In this document: in pieces, positions 50,414-59,297 of the stretch
How positions within the stretch are numbered: position 1 is the first letter of the stretch
Layout of the letters: every line of letters starts with the position of its first letter
Source of the DNA: JBARRO01 sp049644265
Lineage (GTDB): Bacteria; Bacteroidota; Ignavibacteria; UBA10030
Direction of reading: 5' to 3'
Length of the DNA stretch: 61,773 nt
Assembly (NCBI GenBank): GCA_049644265.1
Contig: JBARRO010000161.1
Location: forward strand, 1-61,773
Position numbers and translations under genes: made by a program
Notes under the pieces: model-generated
Told to the model about the DNA's origin: nothing
What the model saw: the letters and a program-made list of their open reading frames with translations, nothing else
Databases searched by the model: none

Positions 50414-51727
50414 TTAACGAATCCTTCCCCACAAGTCCGTTGTTGGATATTTCAAACGATAGTCTCCAAACCCCGAATCGTCCACAAAAATAAATTCCCT
50501 GTTCAGCTGGTAGTAGTACCAGACTTCGTACGGCCGCGTCCCGACTTCAAACGGATGCCGTTCGACATTCTCGGGGGGGCCCATGCGTATGTACACCATC
50601 CCCATATCCGTCCTCCAGCCTTCGATGTAGTGGCTGAAGGTTTTGTTGGCATAGTCGACCCGATCGTAATACTCCTCCATCAGCTCATTCCGTTTCGAGT
50701 CCGTATCGGGGTCGCGCTTTCTCCAGAACTCGAGAAACCGTGCTTTCTTCTCTTCCACGGTGGTAGCCGCCTGGATGTACTCCGTCTCCGACTCCCGTGC
50801 AATATACCGCATCTGCTCCACCGCCTTGTCGAGGTCCAGAATGGAGAACGGAAGGTCCGCCCAACGAACTGAGAAGATTCGGGTTGTGGAGGCGAATAGT
50901 CCGGCGGGGGCATTCTTCGGAGTCGCCGACGCTTTGATGATCACCAGGTATCCGCCGACCGAAAGACCGGCGGTTTGGACTTTGGCAAAAATCTGAGTCT
51001 TCAGCCCCGTCGCAACTTCCGTTTGATTCTTCTCGGCGACTTCCTCCTGTTTCTGATTCAGGATCTTGTATGAGAGATGCACCGAATCAACGCCTTCGGG
51101 GTGGTAGACTTCAAAGAACAGGTAGAACCCCTCTGCACGATTTCCGACATTGCCGGAAATGTTCGGCACAATGGTCTTCTTATCGCCATCGGTTGTCACC
51201 CTGTTCACCAGCATGACGTCGCTCAGGCTCAGGGAGTCCTTCTTAAACTCCGTGACGAGAATCGATCGTTTAGCGTGAGAGGTTTTTTTTGAGTCTTCGT
51301 CGTGCACCTGCAGAACGATATCGTAGGTTCCGGGATCCAGATCGGTCGAAATCTGTTGAAGGCTGTAGAGACGGTCGGAGGTTGTTTGCGCGAAGTCCTT
51401 CAGCTGGACGGTCACCGTCATGCTGCGATCCCAGACTGGATCCTGCTGGGGCGTCCTGATCGTCATCGAGAGCTCGTAGCGACCCACGTACTGCTCTTCT
51501 TCCTTCGTAAAACGGATTTCACTGTGGGGCACCTGAACGTACATATCGAGGCGGGATTTGCCCGGTTTGTCCGAGGCGACCACGATGGCGTCGAAGAACA
51601 CCGAGGAGATCGATTCGAACGACCTCCGCTGATTCTCCACCTGCGCGAATGACGATTGAAATCCTATCGCCGCAGTCAGGACGAACCACCAGACTCTTCC
51701 TTGTCCGCCTCTCCTGATCGATTTCAT
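50414..51727 (-). CDS. GWxTD-domain protein
   Basis: About 437 residues with a signal peptide (VWWFVLTAAIGFQSSFAQ). A beta-rich N-terminal half (RRSFESISSVFFDAIVV, DLDPGTYDIVLQVHDED) is followed by the GWxTD domain (SHYIEGWRTDMGMVYIRMGPPENVERHPF, YEVWYYYQLNREFIFVDDSGFGDYRLKYP). The family is common in FCB bacteria and its function is unknown. ATG at 51727 is supported by GGAGGACCGGCG and by overlap with the rimO stop (ATGA). It is upstream of the Omp85 gene, and the two may work together at the outer membrane (inference). Confidence 0.88.
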   Translation of the reverse strand: MKSIRRGGQGRVWWFVLTAAIGFQSSFAQVENQRRSFESISSVFFDAIVVASDKPGKSRLDMYVQVPHSEIRFTKEEEQYVGRYELSMTIRTPQQDPVWDRSMTVTVQLKDFAQTTSDRLYSLQQISTDLDPGTYDIVLQVHDEDSKKTSHAKRSILVTEFKKDSLSLSDVMLVNRVTTDGDKKTIVPNISGNVGNRAEGFYLFFEVYHPEGVDSVHLSYKILNQKQEEVAEKNQTEVATGLKTQIFAKVQTAGLSVGGYLVIIKASATPKNAPAGLFASTTRIFSVRWADLPFSILDLDKAVEQMRYIARESETEYIQAATTVEEKKARFLEFWRKRDPDTDSKRNELMEEYYDRVDYANKTFSHYIEGWRTDMGMVYIRMGPPENVERHPFEVGTRPYEVWYYYQLNREFIFVDDSGFGDYRLKYPTTDLWGRIR

Positions 51728-53049
51728 CGCCGGTCCTCCTGGCTCTGTTGCCGGAGACTCATGCGTGTACCATAGAGGTCGTATTCCGTTGCATCCATGA
51801 TACGAACATCGCAGAACGACCCGGGGCCCTGGTGATCCCCGTTCGAGACATACACCTCCTGGTCGATTTCGGGTGCATCCCATTCCGTTCTTCCGACGAG
51901 GAATTCGTTTTCCGGGCGATCGATCAGGACTTTCACAGTAGAACCGATCAACGCCCGGTTCCGTTCCTCCGAAATCTGCCGCTGCAATTCCATGATAACT
52001 TTCTGACGCTCCTCTTTAACCTTCTGTGGAATCGGGTCGCCCAGAATATCAGCGGAGGTTCCGGTTTCCTGGGAATACGTGAACACCCCCAGCCGGTGGA
52101 ACTTCTCCTCCTTCACAAAATCATAGAGCGTCTGAAAATCGCGTTCGGATTCGTTGGGATATCCGACAATGAAGGTCGTACGCACTGCCATATTTGGGGC
52201 GGCATTGCGAATTTTCTCAAGCAACTCCCTCATGGCACGATTGGTGATCCCTCTCCTCATGGATTTCAGGACCCCATCCGAAGCATGTTGAAGTGGAATG
52301 TCGATATAACGGCAGAGGTTCGGGAGGTCCCGATACGCTTCCAAAAGATCGGAGGGAAATTTGGATGGAAAGGCGTACATGAGTCGAATCCATTCAATTC
52401 CCCTGACAGCGGACAATTCTCGAAGAAGTGACGCGAGCTGTTGCTCGCCGTAGAGGTCGAGACCGTAGTACGTTGAATCCTGGCCGATCAGAATCAGCTC
52501 CTTGACTCCCTTTGCTTCAAGGGAACGGGCCTCGGCAAGCACCTGCTCCCGGGGCTTCGTCCGATGCTTGCCACGCATGAGCGGGATCGCACAGAACGAA
52601 CAGGGATGGTCGCATCCTTCCGAGATTTTCAGATACGCAAAATGGTTGGGGGTTGAAAGGACACGCTCGCCGAGAAGTTCCTTCTTGTAGTCCACGCCCA
52701 GATTGGCGAGAACCTCGGGGAGCTGGTTGGAGCCAAAATAAGCATCAACCTCGGGAATTTCCTTTACCAACTCACTCTTGAATCGCTCCGACAGGCAGCC
52801 GACAACCACAATTTTTTTCAGTTTTCCCTGGTTCTTTCGCTCAACCGCCTCGAGGATGGCGTCGATGGATTCCTTCTTCGCAGCATCAATAAACCCGCAC
52901 GTGTTGATAACCACTGTGTCCGCGTCATCGACGTTATTCACCACAACGGCCTTACCAAGCCGCAGCTGACCAACGAGGGTTTCGCTGTCGACGACGTTCT
53001 TCGAGCAGCCCAATGTGACAACGCTGATATTCGACGGCTTCAATCCCAT
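51724..53049 (-). CDS. rimO: Ribosomal protein S12 methylthiotransferase RimO
   Basis: Radical-SAM methylthiotransferase that modifies an Asp of ribosomal protein S12. The N-terminal UPF0004 domain has VVTLGCSKNVVDSE and INTCGFIDAAKKESID (Cys ligands of the auxiliary cluster) and VVGCLSERF. The radical-SAM core is SEGCDHPCSFCAIPLMRGKHRTKP (CxxxCxxC). The TRAM domain is C-terminal. LMYAFPSKFPSDLLEAY and ITNRAMRELLEKIR support RimO rather than MiaB. ATG at 53049 is chosen; a TTG 18 nt upstream is possible. It is followed by the GWxTD gene with overlap. Confidence 0.95.
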   Translation of the reverse strand: MGLKPSNISVVTLGCSKNVVDSETLVGQLRLGKAVVVNNVDDADTVVINTCGFIDAAKKESIDAILEAVERKNQGKLKKIVVVGCLSERFKSELVKEIPEVDAYFGSNQLPEVLANLGVDYKKELLGERVLSTPNHFAYLKISEGCDHPCSFCAIPLMRGKHRTKPREQVLAEARSLEAKGVKELILIGQDSTYYGLDLYGEQQLASLLRELSAVRGIEWIRLMYAFPSKFPSDLLEAYRDLPNLCRYIDIPLQHASDGVLKSMRRGITNRAMRELLEKIRNAAPNMAVRTTFIVGYPNESERDFQTLYDFVKEEKFHRLGVFTYSQETGTSADILGDPIPQKVKEERQKVIMELQRQISEERNRALIGSTVKVLIDRPENEFLVGRTEWDAPEIDQEVYVSNGDHQGPGSFCDVRIMDATEYDLYGTRMSLRQQSQEDRR

Positions 53050-53067
53050 AGCCTCACAGTTCCACAA

Positions 53068-54051
53068 TTAGGAAAGCACAACAAAATCCATGTAAAGATA
53101 CACAATGGGGGCAACAAAAACCAGACTGTCAAAACGGTCGTACACACCGCCATGCCCCGGAATGATTGCGGATGAATCCTTGACGCCCGCATCTCTCTTG
53201 AACCTCGATTCAATCAAATCTCCAATCTGTCCGAAGACTCCGACAAACGATCCGATGACGATGGCCTGAGAAAGCCGAAGGTAGGGCAGCACAAGATTCT
53301 GTGCCAGAACCATTGTTGCCACCGCAAAGATACATCCGAACACTGCGCCCTCCCAGGTTTTCCCGGGACTGACGCGCTCAAACAATTTGTGCCTCCCAAG
53401 CAGAAGACCGCCAAAGTACGCCGCCGTGTCGCATGCCCAGATCGTCGCAAAGAGTGCGATGACCGTCATGCCTCCCCATCGATTCACCTGCGCAATCTGA
53501 TTGTCGTCGGCAAACGAGACCGAGAAAAACCGATGCATGGGAAAACCGTAGGGAAAGAGTTCTCTCATCATGACCAGGGTTCCAAAGCAGAGCGAAATGC
53601 ACAGCACACCCGCAACGGTCGACCCCAGGTTGAGCAAAGGAGAACCTTGTGTTCGGAACAACTCAAGCAGTGCTACAAGCAGGACGAACACGATAAGGAT
53701 CACGGAAAGGAATTGATGCTGTGAAAACATCGAGAGATGAATTCCGCGGTCGGCAAAAAATTCAAACACGTCAATTTGCAGCCGCTCGTAGATGCACGCC
53801 GAATTCACAAGAAGTCCTGCGAGCAGGCCCACGATCTTAAGGGGAAAGGCTCCTTTTTTCTCTGCAAGCTTGTAGAATTCATACAACGCCAGGGAAGAAA
53901 GAAGCACGATGAGGCCAAAGAACAGATATCCTCCTTGAATCGAAAGCCAGAGGATCGCCGGGATGGCCACCACCGCTACTGCAATGCGCTTCGGAAGCGT
54001 CGCAAAGCGGCCGGACCGGCTAGATGTTGGTGGCTGTTGGGAAACGGTCAT
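53068..54051 (-). CDS. cdsA: Phosphatidate cytidylyltransferase
   Basis: 327 residues with eight or so membrane spans. The C-terminal CdsA signature is SRFKRDAGVKDSSAIIPGHGGVYDRFDSL, with GKTWEGAVFG and GRHKLFERVSPGKTWEG upstream. It makes CDP-diacylglycerol from phosphatidate and CTP. The N-terminal ~150 residues are longer and more variable than in Escherichia coli. Because a DGGGP-synthase-like gene and a geranylgeranyl reductase are in the window, a role with an ether lipid substrate cannot be excluded. It follows the CPBP gene by 9 nt. Confidence 0.93.
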   Translation of the reverse strand: MTVSQQPPTSSRSGRFATLPKRIAVAVVAIPAILWLSIQGGYLFFGLIVLLSSLALYEFYKLAEKKGAFPLKIVGLLAGLLVNSACIYERLQIDVFEFFADRGIHLSMFSQHQFLSVILIVFVLLVALLELFRTQGSPLLNLGSTVAGVLCISLCFGTLVMMRELFPYGFPMHRFFSVSFADDNQIAQVNRWGGMTVIALFATIWACDTAAYFGGLLLGRHKLFERVSPGKTWEGAVFGCIFAVATMVLAQNLVLPYLRLSQAIVIGSFVGVFGQIGDLIESRFKRDAGVKDSSAIIPGHGGVYDRFDSLVFVAPIVYLYMDFVVLS

Positions 54052-54060
54052 GACGTTATC

Positions 54061-55017
54061 TCACGGTTGGGAAATATATACGGATTGATCGACACTCCTC
54101 GTCGCCTTGAGGTACGCTGTCAGTGCATAAACGAATACAAAGCCGAACAGAAGAGTCTGAATAAGCACCATGGTTACACTTGGCAGTCCAAGGCCTCGTG
54201 TCGCCATCAATTGATCGTCGTCGACGTGAAAATACAAAGCAAGAACAGCAAGAAGATTATTAAGAAGATGAATGCCCATGGGCATGAGCATGCTGCGCGA
54301 CCGGTATCGTAACACACCGAGGAAAAATCCAAGGCCCATCAGCGGAACCGCCTCGGGAAGATTGAGGTGGAACAATCCAAATATCACCCCACCAACCAGC
54401 GCGGCGGCAATCGGCGGCATCGCCCGTTCGAACGTTGCCTGAATAAGACCGCGAAAGAGCGCCTCTTCGACGATCGCGGGAATAATCGCGACGACAACGA
54501 TCACAACGAGAAGCTCCGGCACGGAGTCAGCTCCCACGAGGGTTTTCAGGACCTCATCGAAAAGTTTCTTGATCGGCTCGAGAAGGTCTTTGATGTACGG
54601 CGGGAGAAGAAATTCGTTCTGAACAATCATGTACGCTTCAAAAAGGCGTTGAAGAGCAAGAAGCGCAATAAACGCCAGGGAAATTTCTTTGAGCGTCGGA
54701 ACACGCAAGGGAAACACATCGCGGGGAGTTGTCGTCAGGAGCCTTGCGAACAGCAGAGTTGGGAGGAGAATCAACCCCACCTGACCGACGACCGTCAGGA
54801 GTCGAACCATCCCGACATTTTCCCGCGTGAATGTTTTGACTCCCACGACAACGAGCGTCAGTAGTCCACCCCCAACCTGGTAGAGGACAAAAATAATCAG
54901 GAGGGATGCAAAGGCAAAAAAGATTGGGGATAGGTTGGATCGCTCGACAAACGAGAGGGGCCGGGACGATGACGATTGTCCCGGTTCGTTCATGTCCACG
55001 CCACCCGGTACCGTCAT
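54061..55017 (-). CDS. CPBP-family intramembrane metalloprotease
   Basis: 318 residues with about seven to eight membrane spans. The CAAX protease/bacteriocin-processing motifs are EEALFRGLIQATFERA (motif 1, EExxFR), VIFGLFHLNLPEAVP (motif 2, FxxxH) and HLLNNLLAVLAL (motif 3, HxxxN). It cleaves within the membrane; in bacteria targets range from prenylated proteins to unknown substrates. It starts in an ATGA overlap with the deoxyhypusine-synthase-like gene. Confidence 0.9.
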   Translation of the reverse strand: MTVPGGVDMNEPGQSSSSRPLSFVERSNLSPIFFAFASLLIIFVLYQVGGGLLTLVVVGVKTFTRENVGMVRLLTVVGQVGLILLPTLLFARLLTTTPRDVFPLRVPTLKEISLAFIALLALQRLFEAYMIVQNEFLLPPYIKDLLEPIKKLFDEVLKTLVGADSVPELLVVIVVVAIIPAIVEEALFRGLIQATFERAMPPIAAALVGGVIFGLFHLNLPEAVPLMGLGFFLGVLRYRSRSMLMPMGIHLLNNLLAVLALYFHVDDDQLMATRGLGLPSVTMVLIQTLLFGFVFVYALTAYLKATRSVDQSVYISQP

Positions 55018-55970
55018 CGACCCTGCCGGGATCTGATCATCGCCGCAAGCAGCGGAATCATGATTTCATGGTGCCCCGTGATGTTGTAGGCGCGGCCGGA
55101 ATGCTGCGTCGGCCTCTCCAGGACATTCATCTGGGGACGGTAGTGCCGAATCATGTCAACGTTGGCCGTCGAGAATCCCTTCGCCTTGAAACCGAGATTC
55201 CTGGCAACGGTCAGCGCTTTGAGGAACACCTCGGGCATTATGACTGCTGATCCAACATTGAGGACGACTCCGCCGCCGTTTAATTCCTTGACCGAGTTCG
55301 CCAGGACTTTGAAGTCACGAAAACTCATTTCTCCGGTCGCTGCGCCGTCCATCGACGGTTGCTGGTGGATGATGTCTGTGCCGATTGCTGCGTGCACCGT
55401 CACGGGAATTCCGAGGGTATAGCAGGTCGCGAGGATGCTCAGCTTCCGGTTCTTTGCCTTGACTGCAATGAGTTTCTTCGCGATCGCCTCTCCGTATCCC
55501 TCCGATCCTTCGGTCATTCCCTTGACAAGACCTTTGTTGATGAAATCCCCCGTCTCCTTCGACATTCCGAACTTCCCGTCGAGCAGGTTGACTGCCACAT
55601 CTTCCGACGTGTGTCCCCACATGGCCGTTTCAACGTCATGAATACATGCGGCGCTGTTCATCGCTACATGGGTCAGAATGCGGGATTGGAGGAGGTCGAT
55701 GAGCAACGGTGAAAGTCCGACCTTCACGACATGTGCGCCCATCATCAGAATGACGGGCTTGTTCTTTACGCGGGAACCGAGGATGTCACCGACGAGGTCA
55801 CGGAGGTCCTGCGCGACGAGAATATGCGGCAGAGAATCGGCAAATTCCTTGAAGGAGGGGTTTCGGGAAGCGAGAACTTTCGCAAAATCCTTTGGCGTCA
55901 CCTTGCTCTTTCGCGACTTGATCGAAATGGTCTTAATGCCTGCAAGGCTGACTTGTTTGAACTTTGGCAT
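55014..55970 (-). CDS. Deoxyhypusine-synthase-like protein of unknown function
   Basis: 318 residues. It has the family features of a bacterial group annotated as deoxyhypusine-synthase-like: PVILMMGAHVVKVGLSPLLIDLLQ, AACIHDVETAMWGHTSEDVAVNLLDGKFGMSKETG, VHAAIGTDIIHQQPSMDGAATGEMSFRDF and VLNVGSAVIMPEVFLKALT. A Rossmann-type NAD-binding fold is likely. The catalytic lysine motif of true deoxyhypusine synthase was not found, and bacteria lack eIF5A, so the activity is unknown. The ribosome-binding site AGGTGG precedes the ATG. Confidence 0.6.
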   Translation of the reverse strand: MPKFKQVSLAGIKTISIKSRKSKVTPKDFAKVLASRNPSFKEFADSLPHILVAQDLRDLVGDILGSRVKNKPVILMMGAHVVKVGLSPLLIDLLQSRILTHVAMNSAACIHDVETAMWGHTSEDVAVNLLDGKFGMSKETGDFINKGLVKGMTEGSEGYGEAIAKKLIAVKAKNRKLSILATCYTLGIPVTVHAAIGTDIIHQQPSMDGAATGEMSFRDFKVLANSVKELNGGGVVLNVGSAVIMPEVFLKALTVARNLGFKAKGFSTANVDMIRHYRPQMNVLERPTQHSGRAYNITGHHEIMIPLLAAMIRSRQGR

Positions 55971-55973
55971 TCG

Positions 55974-56819
55974 CTATTCCACCTTCGCCCGGATCGGACC
56001 GTTAATTCCGGAGTATTCCCTCAGCTCTGCGTCGATGGATCCAATAACAACCTTGGTGCTCACTTTCACCGGAATCTTTCGTTCGTCGTTGGTAAGCCAG
56101 AGAAGGACACGCCCCTCGCTCTTGAACAGCCCGCCTTCCTTGATCAGCGGTTCAACGATAACGCAGTCAAAGGTGCCTGCGTCAACCGAAATTCTCTGAA
56201 ATCCAAGAAACTTGATGGCCAGGGTGAAGGAGGTATCTTTGTAGAAATTCTGCAGATACGTTTTTTGCCCCGGGCGAATGGTCGAAAAATCCATGATACG
56301 CGTGTAGTAGAACGCCGAAACGACATCATGGACGTACGGCGGGATCGGGTACTTTCCATCCTGCGTAATGGCGACATTGTTGACCTGGTCAAGCTCGGCA
56401 GTAAAATCGCGGCTGTACTTTCCTTCGCGGATGCGCTGGGAGAATCTCCATGGGAAGATGCCTTTCTTGTCCACAAGGGATTCATACCGGTCTTCCACCT
56501 TGAAAATCCACGAGAATGAAGGGGTCGTGTTGACCGTGAACAGAACCTGATAGCATTCGCGTCCGTGGACGGTGTCGCTTGCCGGAACGGAAAACACTGC
56601 TTCCCCGGCCGTAAAGAAGCTGTATCCGACGTCGAATACTAGTCTCTCGCCTTGCGCAAACGCAACGTTCTGGATTGTCCGAAGCGTGTCCTGGCGTTTT
56701 ACCATCGCTGCGTGACTCGGCCGCCTGGTCGCAGTCGAATCCTGGGCTTCCGCCGGAAAGGTCCAGAGCATCATCAGGAGACTAACGGCGGGAAGCTGAT
56801 ATCGGATCATTCCGGTCAT
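55974..56819 (-). CDS. DUF3108-domain periplasmic protein
   Basis: About 281 residues with a signal peptide (VSLLMMLWTFPAEAQ). The DUF3108 pattern runs from FAQGERLVFDVGYSFFTAGEAVFSV through FSWIFKVEDRYESLVDKKGIFPWRFSQRIREG to VHDVVSAFYYTRIMDF, TFDCVIVEPLIKEGGLFKSEG and LWLTNDERKIPVKVSTKVVIGSI. It is beta-rich and may bind lipid or take part in envelope assembly (inference); function unknown. The start at 56819 (MTGMIRY) overlaps the stop of the GT9 gene (ATGA). Confidence 0.85.
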   Translation of the reverse strand: MTGMIRYQLPAVSLLMMLWTFPAEAQDSTATRRPSHAAMVKRQDTLRTIQNVAFAQGERLVFDVGYSFFTAGEAVFSVPASDTVHGRECYQVLFTVNTTPSFSWIFKVEDRYESLVDKKGIFPWRFSQRIREGKYSRDFTAELDQVNNVAITQDGKYPIPPYVHDVVSAFYYTRIMDFSTIRPGQKTYLQNFYKDTSFTLAIKFLGFQRISVDAGTFDCVIVEPLIKEGGLFKSEGRVLLWLTNDERKIPVKVSTKVVIGSIDAELREYSGINGPIRAKVE

Positions 56820-57871
56820 GATCGCTTGCGTGCAGTTCTTGGTGAACCGGCGAGCGTGAGCACCTGCTCGACAACCATTGCGACGGTTATCTGGTCCATA
56901 CAAACATTGGACTGGCATTCGCCACCTTTACAGAGCGGACATCTATTCCGGTCGGGGACAAACACGACCTTCTTGTCGGTCAGAGGCCCCCACCGTTGCG
57001 GACTCGCAACGAGAACGGGCGGGTAGAACGCAACGACGGGCGTCCCGACAGCAGCCGCGATGTGGAGGGTTCCCGTTGAGTTGGAAACAAAAACCCGCGC
57101 AGAGCGGACGACAGCGGCCAACTCCATGAGACTGAGCCTTCCGACGAGCGACCGGACTTTCCCTCCGGCCCTTTCCACCACATTCCGAACAAGCGCCTCT
57201 TCTCCCTTCCCTCCAGTAACAACAACATCAAACGACCTGCGCTCCAGTTCAGCTGCCAGAGCAGAAAAATTTTCAGGCTTCCAATCTCTTGCCGATCCCC
57301 CGCTTCCGGGATGGAGGACGACAATTCTGCTTTTGCCGGTGAGGTGCAGTTCTTTCAGTACGTTGGCCGCAACCGACCGGTCCTTTGCTGTGGTGCGAAG
57401 GACAGGAAGAATCTTCTTCGGGATTGCACATCCCAGCGGTGCAAGAAGACCGAGGTTGTACTCCGCCTCGTGCTTTGCCGCGGTTTTTCTGTGTTCGTAG
57501 ACCCGCTTGTTGAACAGAAACGAGTACCAACGAAATCCCGTGGCAATTCTCGTCGGGATACGGGCCAGATACAGGAGCAGGGCTATCCGAAATCTCGGAT
57601 ACGCCACGACAGCAACCTCGAACCGCCTGTTGCGAAACTCTGAGAGGAGGGAGAAGAATGACCTCGGCGATCCGTTGTTATCGTAACAAAGAACCTCCGA
57701 AACGCCTTCCTGTCCCTCGGCGAGCTCCCGTGTGTAGGATCGCACGAGCATGGAAATTCTCGCTTCGGGGAAACTCGACCTCAGCGCCGGAATCATCGGA
57801 AGTGAAAGGATCACATCGCCGATCCGGTCTGTCCGGACCACGAGGATATTACGGAACCGCTGCTTATTCAC
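56816..57871 (-). CDS. Glycosyltransferase family 9 (heptosyltransferase-type)
   Basis: 351 residues. GT9 features are NILVVRTDRIGDVILSLPMIPALRSSFP at the N-terminus, IVVLHPGSGGSARDWKPENFSALAAEL near the middle and VRSARVFVSNSTGTLHIAAAVGTPVVAFYPP at the nucleotide-sugar site. The final third has CPLCKGGECQSNVCMDQIT (Cys-rich, as in ADP-heptose transferases). It most likely adds a sugar in lipopolysaccharide core synthesis. GTG start at 57871. Confidence 0.9.
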   Translation of the reverse strand: MNKQRFRNILVVRTDRIGDVILSLPMIPALRSSFPEARISMLVRSYTRELAEGQEGVSEVLCYDNNGSPRSFFSLLSEFRNRRFEVAVVAYPRFRIALLLYLARIPTRIATGFRWYSFLFNKRVYEHRKTAAKHEAEYNLGLLAPLGCAIPKKILPVLRTTAKDRSVAANVLKELHLTGKSRIVVLHPGSGGSARDWKPENFSALAAELERRSFDVVVTGGKGEEALVRNVVERAGGKVRSLVGRLSLMELAAVVRSARVFVSNSTGTLHIAAAVGTPVVAFYPPVLVASPQRWGPLTDKKVVFVPDRNRCPLCKGGECQSNVCMDQITVAMVVEQVLTLAGSPRTARKRS

Positions 57872-57950
57872 TCAGGCGTGTTCGCGAGAACATGAATTTC
57901 GGAAGCAATATACAAGAAGGTGGAGGGAATTGCAAGGAAGGAGAAAACGC

Positions 57951-59120
57951 CTAGGAGACGAATACTTTCGCGAGTTCCAGCATCATGGAAGGCTGATTCC
58001 AGAGCGCGGTGCGGAAAATTCCGCCAAGCGTTCGTTTCTGTTCGGGCAGCTTCAATGCGCTCTTCGCAATCTTGTTGAGCGTCTCGTCGGAGAAACCAGA
58101 GATCGCTTCTTTGATGGTGTAAAAGACTTCATGCCGCCATCCGAGACGCTTGTGCCAGCGCTTTTGGTACTCGGTGCAAATGCGCAGATCCTTTTTTTGA
58201 ATCGCCTCGGCCGCAACCTGGCCGCCAATCATGCCGCCGATCATGCCGCTGATGATGCCGCCTCCGGAAGTTGGATTTACCTGGTGCGCAGCGTCTCCGA
58301 CAAGCATGACATTGTTCCTGACAATCGTGTCACACGTCTTAGCGCAGGGAACTCCTCCCGCAATATGAGTAAGGACTGCTGCATTCGGAAACTTGCGACC
58401 GACAAACTCCTTCAAATACCTGATGGCTGATTTCTTTTTCGCCTCTTCAACACTGATCCCGATCCCGACATTTGCCGTGTCCCTGCCTTTGGGGAAGACC
58501 CACAAGTAGCCTCCGGGTGAAACGTTATCTCCAAAATAGAAATCGAGCACATCTTCCTCGACCTTGATACCGGAGATGGTCATCTGGGCACAGCTCTCCA
58601 TATCCCGAATGTGGCACGTCGTGTCGATTCCTACCCACTTCCCCACCCGGCTTTCGACCCCGTCGGCTCCTACAACGATACTCGACCGGATTTCCACTTT
58701 TTCATCCTTGATGAGGGCCTTCACTCCAACCGCCGCGCCCGTGCTATCCTTGATGAGGTCGTACACATAAGCTTTTGTGACCACTTCGACCCCTTCCTTT
58801 GCCGCCAGTTTTGCCACCTCATAATCGAAAATGCGGCGCTCCAGGACATACCCTTTCCCGTCGAGTCTCGGGACGACCTCGTCGCCATTGGGAGCGACCA
58901 GTCGGAAGCGGGTGACTGTCGATGCAATGAATTTCGGGTCCGGCTCGATGAATTGAATCAAACCTTCGTGGCTCACAGCTTCCCCGCAACGCACGGGATA
59001 GCCAACGTCGCGATCCTTCTCAAGCATCAGCACCGATGCTCCGCCGGCCGCAGCATACCTCGCCGCGGTTGAGCCCGCAGGCCCGGCTCCCACTACGATG
59101 ACGTCGTATCGATCTTTCAT
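57951..59120 (-). CDS. Geranylgeranyl reductase family FAD-dependent oxidoreductase
   Basis: 389 residues. The N-terminal FAD dinucleotide motif is DVIVVGAGPAGSTAARYAA. Further features are VRCGEAVS (the substrate-site Cys region of the family), VVGADGVESRVGKWVGI and VMLVGDAAHQVNPTSGGGIISGMIGG. Members saturate the double bonds of geranylgeranyl chains in archaeal lipids, chlorophyll or menaquinone. The adjacent ferredoxin gene is a plausible electron donor, as in Methanosarcina. The substrate in this organism is not known. Confidence 0.92.
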   Translation of the reverse strand: MKDRYDVIVVGAGPAGSTAARYAAAGGASVLMLEKDRDVGYPVRCGEAVSHEGLIQFIEPDPKFIASTVTRFRLVAPNGDEVVPRLDGKGYVLERRIFDYEVAKLAAKEGVEVVTKAYVYDLIKDSTGAAVGVKALIKDEKVEIRSSIVVGADGVESRVGKWVGIDTTCHIRDMESCAQMTISGIKVEEDVLDFYFGDNVSPGGYLWVFPKGRDTANVGIGISVEEAKKKSAIRYLKEFVGRKFPNAAVLTHIAGGVPCAKTCDTIVRNNVMLVGDAAHQVNPTSGGGIISGMIGGMIGGQVAAEAIQKKDLRICTEYQKRWHKRLGWRHEVFYTIKEAISGFSDETLNKIAKSALKLPEQKRTLGGIFRTALWNQPSMMLELAKVFVS

Positions 59121-59297
59121 TGTTTGACGAACCTAGGTTAATAAAAACGGCTCACAGAGAAAGTAAGAGAAGAGTACATAGCGGTTTAGAACCGACATTT
59201 TTTGTGTGATTTTGTTGAAAAAAGAAATCCCTTCAAACTCAATTTACTCTCTGTGTGCGCCTCGTTTCTCTGTGAACTCTGTGAAACAGTTTTTGAA
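59121..59297. repeat. Spacer with CACAGAGAAA inverted repeat
   Basis: About 177 bases between the ferredoxin and reductase genes. The arms TCACAGAGAAA (59152-59162) and TTTCTCTGTGA (59265-59275) are complementary, and further CTCTGTG units lie nearby. No gene was found. It resembles the other intergenic inverted repeats at 27.8 and 47.0 kb in layout. Confidence 0.5.
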
